Assembly (NCBI GenBank): GCA_036269075.1
Contig: DATASX010000120.1
Span: 1 to 64,000 of the forward strand
DNA: 64,000 nt
Reading direction: 5' to 3'
From: Sporichthyaceae bacterium
Lineage (GTDB): Bacteria; Actinomycetota; Actinomycetes; Sporichthyales; Sporichthyaceae
In this document: in pieces, positions 1-8,447 of the stretch
How positions within the stretch are numbered: position 1 is the first letter of the stretch
Layout of the letters: each line of letters opens with the position of its first letter
Notes under the pieces: model-generated
Seen by the model: only the letters and a program-made list of their open reading frames with translations
Told to the model about the DNA's origin: nothing
Databases searched by the model: none
Program-made: the position numbers and the translations under genes

Positions 1-554
1 TCATCGGCGGTCGCATCGACCCGATCGGCGTGCTCGTCCAGCAGCGCCAGCAGCAACTGCTTACGCCGGTACCGGTAGTCCCGCAACGTCACCCGACTGG
101 GGGCACCCATCACCCGTTCCAACGCCTCGTCATCCGAGGTCGGTTCGCTGATCCCCAGCTCCCGGAACCGGGCGTAGAGATCCTCGAGCTGGTCGTTGCG
201 GCCCAGGGCCAGGGTGTAGAGCTCGTTCACGCGGTCGGAGGTTCCCGACAGCCGGCGGGTGTCCCCGGGTGGGGGCAGGAAGAACCACAGCAGCGGAACG
301 TCGAACGCGCACGCGTAGGCCAGGATCTCCTGGGCGTCGAACTCCCGGCGCTTGCCGGCCGCCCAGGAGGTCTCGATTGCCGAGATGCTTGCCTGCGGCA
401 ACCGTTGCCCCAGAAAAGGCTCCAACCTGACCGCGGCCTCGTCCTGGGTCAGCCCGCGCAACTCCCGCGCCCGGCGGAAGTTGTAGGCGATCACCTCGTT
501 CAGATCCGCCGGGCTCGCGTCAGTCGCCTCGCCGCGCTTGCCCCTTGGTGCCAT
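1..554 (-). CDS. XRE-type helix-turn-helix regulator, C-terminus cut by the window edge
   Basis: The frame opens with ATG at 554 and stays open to base 1, giving 184 visible residues and no stop in the window. Residues 14-60 look like an XRE/Cro helix-turn-helix (FRRARELRGLTQDEAAVRL, then ASISAIETSW), and the segment LLWFFLPPPGD after it is typical of regulators found with actinobacterial integrative elements and prophages; that comparison is from memory. It is divergent from the excisionase/integrase pair, across 264 bp that hold inverted repeats and a good promoter. A role as repressor or control protein of the element is inferred. The rest of the protein is outside the window. Confidence 0.8.
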   Translation of the reverse strand, partial: MAPRGKRGEATDASPADLNEVIAYNFRRARELRGLTQDEAAVRLEPFLGQRLPQASISAIETSWAAGKRREFDAQEILAYACAFDVPLLWFFLPPPGDTRRLSGTSDRVNELYTLALGRNDQLEDLYARFRELGISEPTSDDEALERVMGAPSRVTLRDYRYRRKQLLLALLDEHADRVDATAD

Positions 555-585
555 GCTCCCCAAGCTACATCGTCCCCGAGCCATA

Positions 586-613
586 TTGACACTTGCAACA
601 GCACATGTACCGT
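586..613 (+). promoter_or_regulatory. Sigma-70-type promoter for the excisionase/integrase
   Basis: TTGACA at 586-591 is followed after 16 bases by TACCGT at 608-613. This is a perfect -35 and a TAnnnT-type -10, reading toward the excisionase and integrase. The -35 overlaps the left arm of an inverted repeat, so a repressor could block it. Confidence 0.55.
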
Positions 614-658
614 CATATTTGCCAGTCGTTATCCGTGGACATGCTGCAGGAAGTGTCA
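587..658. promoter_or_regulatory. Inverted repeat TGACACTT / AAGTGTCA, possible operator pair
   Basis: TGACACTT (587-594) and its exact complement AAGTGTCA (651-658) flank the -10 region of the putative excisionase promoter. Spaced half-sites of this kind suit a dimeric regulator such as the divergent XRE protein. Binding is inferred. Confidence 0.35.
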
Positions 659-696
659 GCTCTTGAGTGGCCATCGCTGCCTCGACCGTCGCGCCT

Positions 697-720
697 GGTT
701 ATCCACCCGGCTGGATAACC
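697..720. promoter_or_regulatory. Palindromic operator GGTTATCC-N8-GGATAACC
   Basis: Eight-base perfect arms surround an eight-base spacer. A further half-site GTTATCC lies at 628-634. These could be operator sites for the XRE regulator or arm-type sites for the excisionase or integrase. Confidence 0.4.
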
Positions 721-818
721 GGAGGCACCTTGCTGCCGCCACGCCGGGCGTCGATGTTGGGGCCCTCGGCGCGCACATAACAGCGAAAGCCGACCACCTA
801 GGTGAGAGGAGAACCACC

Positions 819-1007
819 ATCGCCACCATCGCGCCGCTGTGGACCATCAAGGACGTCTCGGAGTTCCTCGGCATCCCCGTGCAGACGCTGTACCAGTGGC
901 GGCATCGCCATAGCGGGCCGCCGGCCTACCGCGTCGGTCGCCATCTCCGGTACGACCCGACGGCCGTGCTTGCCTGGCTCGAGGATGCCCACCGAGAGGC
1001 AGGCTGA
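819..1007 (+). CDS. Excisionase-like helix-turn-helix protein (AlpA/MerR type), start codon uncertain
   Basis: The core, from about 837 to 1007, reads LWTIKDVSEFLGIPVQTLY then YRVGRHLRYDPTAVLAWLE, a classic excisionase winged-helix (HTH_17) of about 55 residues. It ends two bases before the integrase ATG, the usual xis-int order. No ATG, GTG or TTG lies in frame between 666 and the domain. The best ribosome-binding site, AGGAGA at 807-812, sits just before an ATC at 819, which would be a non-standard start or a mutated ATG. The alternative is TTG at 663 after AGGAAG, which would add about 52 unrelated residues. With the integrase frameshift, this suggests a decaying element. Confidence 0.65.
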   Translation: MATIAPLWTIKDVSEFLGIPVQTLYQWRHRHSGPPAYRVGRHLRYDPTAVLAWLEDAHREAG

Positions 1008-1009
1008 AG

Positions 1010-2231
1010 ATGGGCCACGTCGAAGACCGGTGGTACCGGGTCGTGGACGGAGTCCGCGAGGCCACTCCCTTGTGCGGCAAGGGAAGGCGCTACCGCGTCC
1101 GGTACACCGCACCCGACGGCTTGGAGCGGAGCAAGTCCTTCGCCGACCGCGAGAAGCGCTCTGCCGAGGCCTTCCTCGTCTCCGTCGAGTCGGACAAGCT
1201 CCGGGGCAGCTACATCGATCCGCGAGCCGGTCGGATCACCTTCAAGGCCTACGCCGACTCCTACGTCGCTTCCCAGACCTACGACGAGTCCACCCGAGAG
1301 GCTACGGAGTCCCGGCTGCGGGTCCACGTCCACCCGACCCTGGGCGCACGGGAATTGGGGTCGTTGCGGCCCAACCACATCCGCGAATGGGACCGGGCGC
1401 TTCAGGAACGCAACCTCGCCCCGACCTACCGGCGGGTGCTGTTCGCCAACATCTCCGCGATCCTCTCTGCCGCCGTCGACGACGAACGGATCGCCCGCAA
1501 CCCGTGCCGCGCGAGCACGGTTCGGGCCCCGCGCTTGACGCCTCACCGCATCACGCCCTGGACGGTCGACGAGGTACTGGACGTCCGGGCCGCGATCGTC
1601 CATCGGTACCGGGTCGCGGTGACACTCGGCGCGGGATGCGGTTTGCGGCAGGGCGAGATCTTCGGCCTGGCCGTGGACGACGTCGACTTCCTCCGCGGAA
1701 CTGTGCACGTGCGGCGGCAGGTCAAGATCGTTCGCAGCCGGTTGATCTTCGGCCCGCCGAAGGGGCGCAAGGTCCGGACGGTGCCGCTGCCGGAATCAGT
1801 CGCGTTGGAACTGGCCGCCCACACCGGGGCCTTCCCTCCGATCGACGTCGAGCTCCCTTGGGAGACCCCGAACGGGGCGCCTGTAACGGCACGGCCATTC
1901 CTGTACTCCCGCGAGCACAAAGCGCTCAACCGGAACTACATTCAACTCTTTGATCTGGAAACCGGCTCTGGAGGCGGCCGGGATCGAGCCGACCCGCGCG
2001 AACGGGATGCACGCCCTGCGCCACTTCTACGCCTCCACGCTGCTCGACGCGGGGGAGAGCATCAAGGCCGTCTCGGAGCACCTCGGGCACGCCGACGCCG
2101 GGTTCACCTTGCGGACCTACACCCACCTGATGCCCAACAGCGAGGAGCGCACGAAAAAGGCCGTCGACCGCGTGCTCCTCGGTGGGACGCTCGCGGCCGA
2201 CGGCCTGGCGACGGCCTGGACCCCTGGCTGA
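1010..2231 (+). pseudogene. Tyrosine recombinase/integrase broken by a one-base insertion near 1940
   Basis: From ATG 1010 the frame encodes a phage-type integrase: an N-terminal arm-binding region, a SAM-like core-binding domain (residues about 70-170) and the start of the catalytic domain, with the active Arg in GCGLRQGEIFGL and a Lys in PPKGRKVRTVPLP. After residue 309 the frame is wrong. The remaining catalytic motifs (HALRHFYAS, LGHAD, and Tyr in RTYTHLMP) continue in the next frame to the stop at 2231. Removing one base (A at 1940) restores one reading frame of 406 residues, reading NYFNSLIWKPALEAAG across the join. The protein as encoded lacks the nucleophilic Tyr. A sequencing error cannot be excluded. 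Confidence 0.85.
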
Positions 2232-2245
2232 GGGGTAAAGCCCCA
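2224..2245. terminator. Weak hairpin between the integrase and glnA 3' ends
   Basis: GGGG and CCCC arms around 2231-2245, with partly matching flanks, can form a short stem in the gap between two convergent genes. It has no T-tract. Confidence 0.25.
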
Positions 2246-2264
2246 GGTCAGAGCCTATGCAGGG

Positions 2265-3689
2265 CTAGATGTCGTAGTAGAGCTCGAACTCGTGCGGGTG
2301 CGGGCGCAGGCGGATCGGGTCGACCTCGTTGGCCCGCTTCCAGGTGACCCACGTCTCGATCAGGTCCGGGGTGAAGACGCCGGTGTCGGACAGGTAGGCG
2401 TGGTCGGCCTCGAGTGCGTCGAGCACCTTGGGCAGCGAGTCCGGGACCTGCGCGATCTCGGCCAGCTCGTCCGGCGGCAGCTCGTAGAGGTCCTTGTCGA
2501 CCGGCACGGGCGGCTCGATCTTGTTCTTGATGCCGTCCAGGCCGGCCAGCAGCATCGCCGAGAAGGCCAGGTACGGGTTGCAGGACGGGTCCGGCACGCG
2601 GAACTCGATGCGCTTGGCCTTCGGGTTCGAACCGGTGATCGGGATGCGGATGCAGGCCGAGCGGTTACGGGCGGAGTAGACCAGGTTCACCGGGGCCTCG
2701 AAGCCGGGCACCAGCCGGTGGTAGCTGTTCATCGTCGGGTTGGTGAACGCCAGCAACGACGGGGCGTGGTGCAGCAGGCCGCCGATGTACCAGCGCGCCA
2801 TGTCCGACAGTCCGCCGTAGCCGAGCTCGTCGTAGAAGAGCGGCGAGCCGTCCTTCCACAGCGACTGGTGGCAGTGCATGCCCGAGCCGTTGTCGCCGAA
2901 CAGCGGCTTCGGCATGAACGTGACCGTCTTGCCGGCCTGGGCGACGACGTTCTTGACGACGTACTTGAACAGCATCACCTTGTCCGCGGACTTGGCGAGG
3001 GAGTCGAAGCGGTAGTTGATCTCCTGCTGACCGGCGGTGCCGACCTCGTGGTGGGCGCGCTCGACCTGCAGGCCAAGGGCGTCCAGCGCCATCGAGATGT
3101 CGTCGCGCATGTCGGAGAAGTGGTCGACCGGCGGAACCGGGAAGTAGCCACCCTTGTACGGGGTCTTGTGACCCTGGTTGCCACCCTCCTCGACGCGGCC
3201 GGTGTTCCAGGCGCCCTCGATGGAGTCGATGTAGTAGTACCCGGCGTTCTGCCTCGTCTCGAACCGGATGTCGTCGAAGATGTAGAACTCGGCCTCGGGC
3301 GCGAAGAACGCGGTGTCCGCGATCCCGGTGCTCTTGAGGTAGGCCTCGGCCTTCTTCGCGATCTGACGCGGGTCGCGGCTGTACGGCTCGCCCGTCAGCG
3401 GGTCCACGATGCTCATGTTGATGTTGAGCGTCCGGGCCGCGCGGAACGGGTCGATGTAGGCCGTGTCGAGGTCCGGGATCAGCTTCATGTCCGACTCGTG
3501 GATGGCCTGGAAGCCGCGGATCGAGGACCCGTCGAACATCTGGCCGTCGGTGAAGAAGTCCGCGCCGACCGACGCGGCCGGGACGTTGAAGTGCTGCATG
3601 ACGCCCGGCAGGTCGCAGAAGCGCACATCGACGAACTTGACGCCCTCGTCCTTGATGTACTTCATGACCTCATCGGCGTTGTTGAACAT
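2265..3689 (-). CDS. glnA: Glutamine synthetase type I
   Basis: ATP-dependent condensation of ammonia with glutamate to glutamine, acting as a cytoplasmic dodecamer. The 474-residue length is standard for GSI-beta. Visible motifs are the beta-grasp region with DGSSIRGFQ, the catalytic EAEFYIFD, the [13 protein letters not shown]/ammonium site, [16 protein letters not shown], and the adenylylation segment DLYELPP with Tyr402, so control by GlnE adenylylation is expected. The ATG at 3689 follows GGAGG by four bases. A GlnR-like box lies about 130 bases upstream. It is the homologue of M. tuberculosis glnA1 by sequence and by its position next to the RDD, DUF4191 and lip genes. Confidence 0.97.
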   Translation of the reverse strand: MFNNADEVMKYIKDEGVKFVDVRFCDLPGVMQHFNVPAASVGADFFTDGQMFDGSSIRGFQAIHESDMKLIPDLDTAYIDPFRAARTLNINMSIVDPLTGEPYSRDPRQIAKKAEAYLKSTGIADTAFFAPEAEFYIFDDIRFETRQNAGYYYIDSIEGAWNTGRVEEGGNQGHKTPYKGGYFPVPPVDHFSDMRDDISMALDALGLQVERAHHEVGTAGQQEINYRFDSLAKSADKVMLFKYVVKNVVAQAGKTVTFMPKPLFGDNGSGMHCHQSLWKDGSPLFYDELGYGGLSDMARWYIGGLLHHAPSLLAFTNPTMNSYHRLVPGFEAPVNLVYSARNRSACIRIPITGSNPKAKRIEFRVPDPSCNPYLAFSAMLLAGLDGIKNKIEPPVPVDKDLYELPPDELAEIAQVPDSLPKVLDALEADHAYLSDTGVFTPDLIETWVTWKRANEVDPIRLRPHPHEFELYYDI

Positions 3690-3815
3690 TCGTCCTCCAG
3701 GTCCGGGGCCCGGACTGCCTCGATGGATTCATGGCCGTGCTTCGCCGCATTCTTTCGGGCGGGCCCAGCACTTCGCCACCCGGGTCCGATCGTGGACGAG
3801 GGCGTGGCCAGGAGT

Positions 3816-3831
3816 GTTTCGGCGAAGTTAC
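3816..3831 (-). promoter_or_regulatory. GlnR-like box upstream of glnA
   Basis: On the minus strand the sequence reads GTAAC-ttcgcc-GAAAC, an exact match to the GTnAC-n6-GAAAC half of the actinobacterial GlnR consensus. It sits about 127 bases before the glnA start. I see no clear second pair beside it. GlnR would link glnA expression to nitrogen supply. Confidence 0.6.
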
Positions 3832-3899
3832 GAATTTGCTCCATGGGGTCGGGGACGTGTCCGGGGCTGGTGGTTCGGCCGGGGGGTGCTCGGGCCGGT

Positions 3900-3905
3900 T
3901 ACGGT
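3900..3905 (+). promoter_or_regulatory. -10 box TACGGT of a leaderless RDD-gene promoter
   Basis: TACGGT ends six bases before the ATG at 3912. Transcription would then begin at or next to the start codon. Confidence 0.5.
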
Positions 3906-3911
3906 TTGCGC

Positions 3912-4376
3912 ATGGACCGACGGATGCTGGGCTCGTGGCTGTCCGGCCCGCGGTCGTTCGCCGAGGCCACCGGCACCTCCCTGGGCTATCCGGGGGAGCG
4001 CCTCGGACTGCCGCTGGAGGGCCGCAACTCGGTCGCCGGGTTCGGCCGACGCCTCGCGGCCACCACGATCGACTGGATCATCGCCTCCATGATCGCCAAG
4101 GGCCTGGCGCAGCACCCGAGCGCCGTGCAGCAGGTGTTCCTGACGCCCGCGGTCTTCGCGGTGCTCAACGTCGCGCTGGTGGCGACGATTGGTGCCGGGT
4201 TCGGCGGACGGTTGCTCGGGATCCGGGTCGCCCGCGTCGACGGTTCGAACCCGCCGCTGGTCTCGGTGATCCAGCGGACGTTCCTGATGTGCCTAGCGGT
4301 CCCGGCGCTGATCTGGGATCGCGACGGTCGCGGCGTCCACGACCGGTTCGCGCGCTGCGTGGTTGTCCAGCGCTGA
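3912..4376 (+). CDS. RDD-family membrane protein
   Basis: A 154-residue protein with about three membrane segments (residues about 50-65, 75-100 and 115-130) and the RDD signatures GRRLAATTIDWII, GGRLLGIRVARVDG and DRDGRGVHDRFARCVVV. RDD proteins are small integral membrane proteins; the substrate is unknown in most cases, though some members are linked to transport or sodium tolerance. The same gene sits beside glnA1 in many actinobacteria. It is divergent from glnA, and a -10 box abuts its ATG, so the transcript is probably leaderless. Confidence 0.85.
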   Translation: MDRRMLGSWLSGPRSFAEATGTSLGYPGERLGLPLEGRNSVAGFGRRLAATTIDWIIASMIAKGLAQHPSAVQQVFLTPAVFAVLNVALVATIGAGFGGRLLGIRVARVDGSNPPLVSVIQRTFLMCLAVPALIWDRDGRGVHDRFARCVVVQR

Positions 4377-4407
4377 GCGGGCGAACCCGGCCGTGAGCAG
4401 CCGTGCG

Positions 4408-6582
4408 TCAAAGGATGTACAGCATCTCCTGATAGGTCGGCAGCGGCCACAGGTCGTCGGCGACGACGGCCTCGAGACCGTCGGCAGCTGACCGCACCGC
4501 CGCCATCGCCGGTAGCAGCACCGTGCCCGCGTAACTCGCCTCGGCCGCCGGGTCGTGGCCGTGGTCCCCGGCCAACGCCGCACCGAGGTCGGCCAGGGCC
4601 GCCCGCAGCGCGGTGATCCAGGAGCTGATCGAGAGCAGGTCGGCGGTGTCGGCCTCGACCCCGGCCGCCTTGAGCGCGGCCAAGTTCGCGGCCAGCTCGG
4701 TCTGGTACCGGATCGCGGCCGGGAGCACCGAGGTGCTGCCCATCTCCAGGGTCAGCTTGGCCTCCACGCCGATCGTGAGCACGTACTGCTCCAGGCCGAT
4801 CTCGTACCGGCTGTGCATCTCGCGGTGGGTGAAGACCTTGTACTTGTCGAAGAGATCCATGGCCTCCTCGCTCACCAGCTCCGGAAGCGAGTCCAGAGTC
4901 GGCCGCAGGTTCTTCAGGCCGCGAGCGGCCGCCTCGACCTGCCACTCCTCGGAGTACCCGTTGCCGTTGAACACCGAGGCGCCGTGGTTGGTGATCATCT
5001 CGGTGAGGATCGCCTGCACCGCGATGTTGAACTCGGTGCCCTCGGCCACCGCGGCCTCGAGGTAGGTGGCGATGTAGTCCAGGGCCTCGGCCAGGATCGT
5101 GTTGATCGTGGTCATCGGCCCGGCCACGGACTGCATGGAGCCCGGCGCGCGGAACTCGAACCGGTTGCCGGTGAACGCGAACGGCGAGGTCCGGTTACGG
5201 TCGCCCGGGTCGGTCGGCAGCGTCGGCAGGGTGTCCACGCCTGGCATCAGCGTGCCGCGGCCCTTGGACGAGGTGGCCGCGCCCTTGGCGATCTGGTCGA
5301 AGACGTCCGCGAGCTGGTCGCCGAGGAAGATCGAGATGATCGCCGGCGGTGCCTCGTTCGCGCCCAGTCGGTGGTCGTTCGACGCGGATGCGACCGACGC
5401 CCGCAGCAGGCCGCCGAACTTGTGCACGGCGCGGATGACCGCCGAGCAGAACACCAGGAACTGCGCGTTGTCGTGCGGGGTGTCGCCGGGCAGCAACAGG
5501 TTGCCGACGGTCGAGGAGCCCATCGAGAAGTTGCAGTGCTTGCCGGAACCGTTGACGCCGGCGAACGGCTTCTCGTGGAACAGGCACTCCATGCCGTGCT
5601 TCTTGGCCATGGTCTTGAACGTGCTCATCAGCAGCTGCTGGTGGTCGGCCGCGACGTTGGCCCGCTCGAACATCGGAGCGATCTCGAACTGGCCCGGCGC
5701 GACTTCGTTGTGCCGGGTCTTGGCCGGGATGCCGAGCTTGAAGAGCTCCCGCTCGACGTCGGCCATGAAACCGATCACGCGATCGGGAATGGCGCCGAAG
5801 TAGTGGTCGTCGAACTCCTGGCCCTTCGGCGGCTTGTGGCCGAACAGGGTGCGCCCGGCGTTCAGCAGGTCGGGGCGGGCCACGAAGAAGTGCCGGTCGA
5901 TCAGGAAGTACTCCTGCTCGGCACCGCAGTAGGAAACCACGGTGCCCGGGTCGTGCCCGAACAGCTTGATGATGCGCGAGGCGTGGATCGCCATGGCCTG
6001 CTGCGAACGCAGCAGCGGCGTCTTGTAGTCCAGTGCCTCACCGGTCATCGAGACGAAGAACGTCGGGATGCACAGGGTCTTGCCGTTCGGGCTGTCCAGG
6101 ATGTACGCCGGGCTGGTGACGTCCCAACCGGTGTAGCCGCGGGCCTCGAAGGTGGCGCGCAGGCCGCCGCTGGGGAAGCTGGATGCGTCCGGCTCGCCCT
6201 GGGTCAGGGTCTTGCCGGCGAACTCCGCGAGCGCGGTCCCGTCGCCGACCGGCTCGAGGAAGCTGTCGTGCTTCTCGGCCGTCAGGTGGGTCAGCGGGTA
6301 GAAGACGTGCGCGTAGTGGGTCGCGCCCTTCTCCAGCGCCCAGTCCTTCATGGCCGAGGCGACGGCGTCGGCGACCGACGGGTCGAGCGGGGCAGAGCGC
6401 TCGATCGTTGCCAGAGCCGACTTGTAGATGGCCTTCGGCAGGCGCTTCTGCATCACGGAGGTGCTGAAGACATTCCGGCCGAAGATCGCGCCCGGGGCCT
6501 CCTCCGGTTGGAAGCTGACGGCCGGCGGCACGTAGGCCTCGACGTCGCGGATGGCCTGCAGGCGGATCGGGTTACCACTCAT
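4408..6582 (-). CDS. Glutamine synthetase type III (GlnN family)
   Basis: The 724 residues match the 700-730 size of GSIII, a hexameric glutamine synthetase distinct from GSI. Motifs include the GSIII N-terminal region ([16 protein letters not shown]), the catalytic [36 protein letters not shown] and [10 protein letters not shown]. The C-terminal extension ends in [13 protein letters not shown] chose ATG 6582 over GTG 6591 because of a GAAAG element eight bases upstream; the two differ by three residues. It lies between the RDD and DUF4191 genes, so this organism has two glutamine synthetases within 5 kb. No Tyr adenylylation segment like that of GSI is present. Confidence 0.93.
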   Translation of the reverse strand: MSGNPIRLQAIRDVEAYVPPAVSFQPEEAPGAIFGRNVFSTSVMQKRLPKAIYKSALATIERSAPLDPSVADAVASAMKDWALEKGATHYAHVFYPLTHLTAEKHDSFLEPVGDGTALAEFAGKTLTQGEPDASSFPSGGLRATFEARGYTGWDVTSPAYILDSPNGKTLCIPTFFVSMTGEALDYKTPLLRSQQAMAIHASRIIKLFGHDPGTVVSYCGAEQEYFLIDRHFFVARPDLLNAGRTLFGHKPPKGQEFDDHYFGAIPDRVIGFMADVERELFKLGIPAKTRHNEVAPGQFEIAPMFERANVAADHQQLLMSTFKTMAKKHGMECLFHEKPFAGVNGSGKHCNFSMGSSTVGNLLLPGDTPHDNAQFLVFCSAVIRAVHKFGGLLRASVASASNDHRLGANEAPPAIISIFLGDQLADVFDQIAKGAATSSKGRGTLMPGVDTLPTLPTDPGDRNRTSPFAFTGNRFEFRAPGSMQSVAGPMTTINTILAEALDYIATYLEAAVAEGTEFNIAVQAILTEMITNHGASVFNGNGYSEEWQVEAAARGLKNLRPTLDSLPELVSEEAMDLFDKYKVFTHREMHSRYEIGLEQYVLTIGVEAKLTLEMGSTSVLPAAIRYQTELAANLAALKAAGVEADTADLLSISSWITALRAALADLGAALAGDHGHDPAAEASYAGTVLLPAMAAVRSAADGLEAVVADDLWPLPTYQEMLYIL

Positions 6583-6708
6583 GGGCGTCACTTTCGCGGA
6601 CAGGACGACGAGGACGCCGCGACGCTAGCCGGGGTTACGGCGCCGTAGATGTCGCAATTGTTTCGAGGAAGCTTCGGTGTCCGCCGCGGGCTGTTGGCGA
6701 GGCGAGCC

Positions 6709-7407
6709 TCAGCGCGGGCGCGGGCCCTTGGGCATCTTGGCGCCCCGGGGCATCGGGCCCTTCGGGATCGGCATGTTGCTCATCAGGTCGCCGACGGCCC
6801 GCAGTCGGTCGTTGACCTGGGTGACCTCACGGGGCTTGAGCTTGCGGTCCAGCTTCATCACGTGCTTGGTGAGCTTGCGCAGCGGCACCTCGCCGGCGCC
6901 GTCTCCGACCACGATCTCCACGACCGGGGCGTCGGCGACGAAGCGGTTCATCCGCTTGCGCTCGGAGTCCAGCAGGGCTGTGAGCCCGCGCGCGGAACCC
7001 TCGCCGATCAGGATGATGCCGGGCCGACCGACTGCGCGATGCACCACGTCCTGGCTCTTGCTGACGGCCACCCCGGGGGTGATCGTGAGCCCGCCGCGGC
7101 GCATGGTCTGCAGCACCGAGGCCGCCGCCCCGGGTTGGCCCTCGATCTGCGCGTAGGCCGACTTCTGCACCCGGTTCCCGAAGGCAACCAGTACCGACAG
7201 GAAACCGGTCATCACCGCGAAGATGGCGCCGAAGATCACGTGGCCGATCAGCAGTCCGAGACCGAGGACCACGACGAAGTCGATTCCGAAGGCGACCAGC
7301 AGGACCAGCGGCAGCTTGGGGTCGGTCTTACGCGTGATCGAGTACGCGGTCTTCAGCTGCTGGATCTTGCCGCCCTCGGGAGCCGGGGGGCCGCTGTTCT
7401 TTGCCAT
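6709..7407 (-). CDS. DUF4191 membrane protein
   Basis: A 232-residue conserved actinobacterial protein of unknown function, usually found next to lipA (Rv2219 in M. tuberculosis). Two membrane helices are visible at residues about 33-52 and 56-75, separated by a very short loop. The rest is a cytoplasmic domain containing RPGIILIGEGSARGLTALL and ending in a basic, Pro-rich tail (MPIPKGPMPRGAKMPKGPR). The ATG at 7407 is preceded by TAAACT with a seven-base gap, which predicts a leaderless mRNA. A role in membrane or lipoylation-linked metabolism is only suggested by the neighbourhood. Confidence 0.85.
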   Translation of the reverse strand: MAKNSGPPAPEGGKIQQLKTAYSITRKTDPKLPLVLLVAFGIDFVVVLGLGLLIGHVIFGAIFAVMTGFLSVLVAFGNRVQKSAYAQIEGQPGAAASVLQTMRRGGLTITPGVAVSKSQDVVHRAVGRPGIILIGEGSARGLTALLDSERKRMNRFVADAPVVEIVVGDGAGEVPLRKLTKHVMKLDRKLKPREVTQVNDRLRAVGDLMSNMPIPKGPMPRGAKMPKGPRPR

Positions 7408-7414
7408 GGCGCGA

Positions 7415-7420
7415 AGTTTA
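7415..7420 (-). promoter_or_regulatory. -10 box TAAACT of a leaderless DUF4191 promoter
   Basis: On the minus strand TAAACT is followed by seven bases and then the ATG at 7407. Confidence 0.5.
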
Positions 7421-7460
7421 CGCAGCCCGCAGCCCGCAGCCGACCTACCCGAACCCGTCT

Positions 7461-7514
7461 TCTGCTGCCTGTCCCACCTATCGCGGGCCCCGGACAGGTG
7501 GGACAGGCAGCAGA
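7461..7514. repeat. Palindromic repeat element, copy 1
   Basis: Two perfect 19-base arms, TCTGCTGCCTGTCCCACCT (7461-7479) and its complement (7496-7514), surround a 16-base GC-rich loop. It lies six bases after the lipA stop, between lipA and the DUF4191 promoter, and can form a strong hairpin in either transcript. A close relative is found at 62571-62630. It may serve as a lipA terminator and as a mobile or REP-like element. Confidence 0.8.
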
Positions 7515-7520
7515 TGTGGG

Positions 7521-8447
7521 TCAGGGTTCGCGGGAGGCGAGCGCTTCGCGGTAGAGCCGCCCGGCGCGGTAGGACGACCGGACCAGCGGGCCGGACATCA
7601 CGCCGCGGAAACCCAGTTCGCGGGCGCGGTCGGCCAGCGCGTCGAACTCCTCCGGCGGGACCCACCGCTCGACCGGGTGGTGGCGGACGCTCGGGCGCAG
7701 GTACTGGGTGATCGTCAGCAGGTCGGTCCCGGCCGCGACCAACGCGGCCATGGTCTCGTCGACCTCGTCCGGGGTCTCGCCGAGTCCGAGGATCAGGTTG
7801 GACTTGGTGACCAGCCCGGCGGCCTGGGCGGCGGTGATCACCTCGAGCGAGCGTTCGAACCGGAACCCGGGCCGGATGCGGCGGAACACCCGGGGGACGG
7901 TCTCGATGTTGTGTGCGAACACCTCCGGGCCGGCGGCGAACACCTCGGCCAGCAGCTCCGGGACCGCGTTGAAGTCCGGGGCGAGCAGTTCGACGCCGCA
8001 ACCCGGGATCGCCTCGTGGATCGCCCGCACCGTCTCGGCGTAGAGCCAGGCGCCGCCGTCCGGCAGGTCGTCGCGGGCCACCCCGGTCACGGTCGCGTAG
8101 CGCAGCTCCATCTTCGCGACCGACTCGGCCACCCTGCGCGGTTCGTCGCGGTCGAACTCGGCCGGCTTGCCGGTGTCGATCTGGCAGAAGTCGCACCGGC
8201 GGGTGCAGACATCGCCGCCGATGAGGAACGTGGCCTCCCGGTCCTCCCAGCACTCGAAGATGTTGGGGCAGCCGGCTTCCTGGCAGACGGTGTGCAGGCC
8301 TTCGTCGGCGACCAGGTTTCGCAGCGCGGTGTACTCCGGGCCGGTGCGCATCCGGGTCCGGATCCACGGCGGCTTGCGCTCGATGGGGCTCTCGGCGTTG
8401 CGGACCTCGAGCCGCAGCATCTTGCGGCCCTCGGGAGTGACGGTCAT
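7521..8447 (-). CDS. lipA: Lipoyl synthase
   Basis: A radical-SAM enzyme that inserts two sulfurs into protein-bound octanoyl groups to make lipoyl groups. The 308-residue protein has both Fe-S sites: the auxiliary cluster Cys motif [12 protein letters not shown] (N-terminal) and the radical-SAM motif CTRRCDFC. The C-terminal RSSYRAG motif, whose Ser ligates the auxiliary cluster, is also present. Its ATG overlaps the lipB stop (ATGA), so the two are translationally coupled. Substrates encoded nearby include the double-lipoyl E2 at 10054-11841. A strong palindrome follows the stop codon. Confidence 0.97.
   Translation of the reverse strand: MTVTPEGRKMLRLEVRNAESPIERKPPWIRTRMRTGPEYTALRNLVADEGLHTVCQEAGCPNIFECWEDREATFLIGGDVCTRRCDFCQIDTGKPAEFDRDEPRRVAESVAKMELRYATVTGVARDDLPDGGAWLYAETVRAIHEAIPGCGVELLAPDFNAVPELLAEVFAAGPEVFAHNIETVPRVFRRIRPGFRFERSLEVITAAQAAGLVTKSNLILGLGETPDEVDETMAALVAAGTDLLTITQYLRPSVRHHPVERWVPPEEFDALADRARELGFRGVMSGPLVRSSYRAGRLYREALASREP

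Noticed and set aside
4555-6648. Long plus-strand open frame of nearly 700 codons
   Set aside because: It is fully antisense to the type III glutamine synthetase, with Arg/Gly/Val-rich composition and no recognisable domain. In such GC-rich DNA, antisense frames stay open by codon bias alone.
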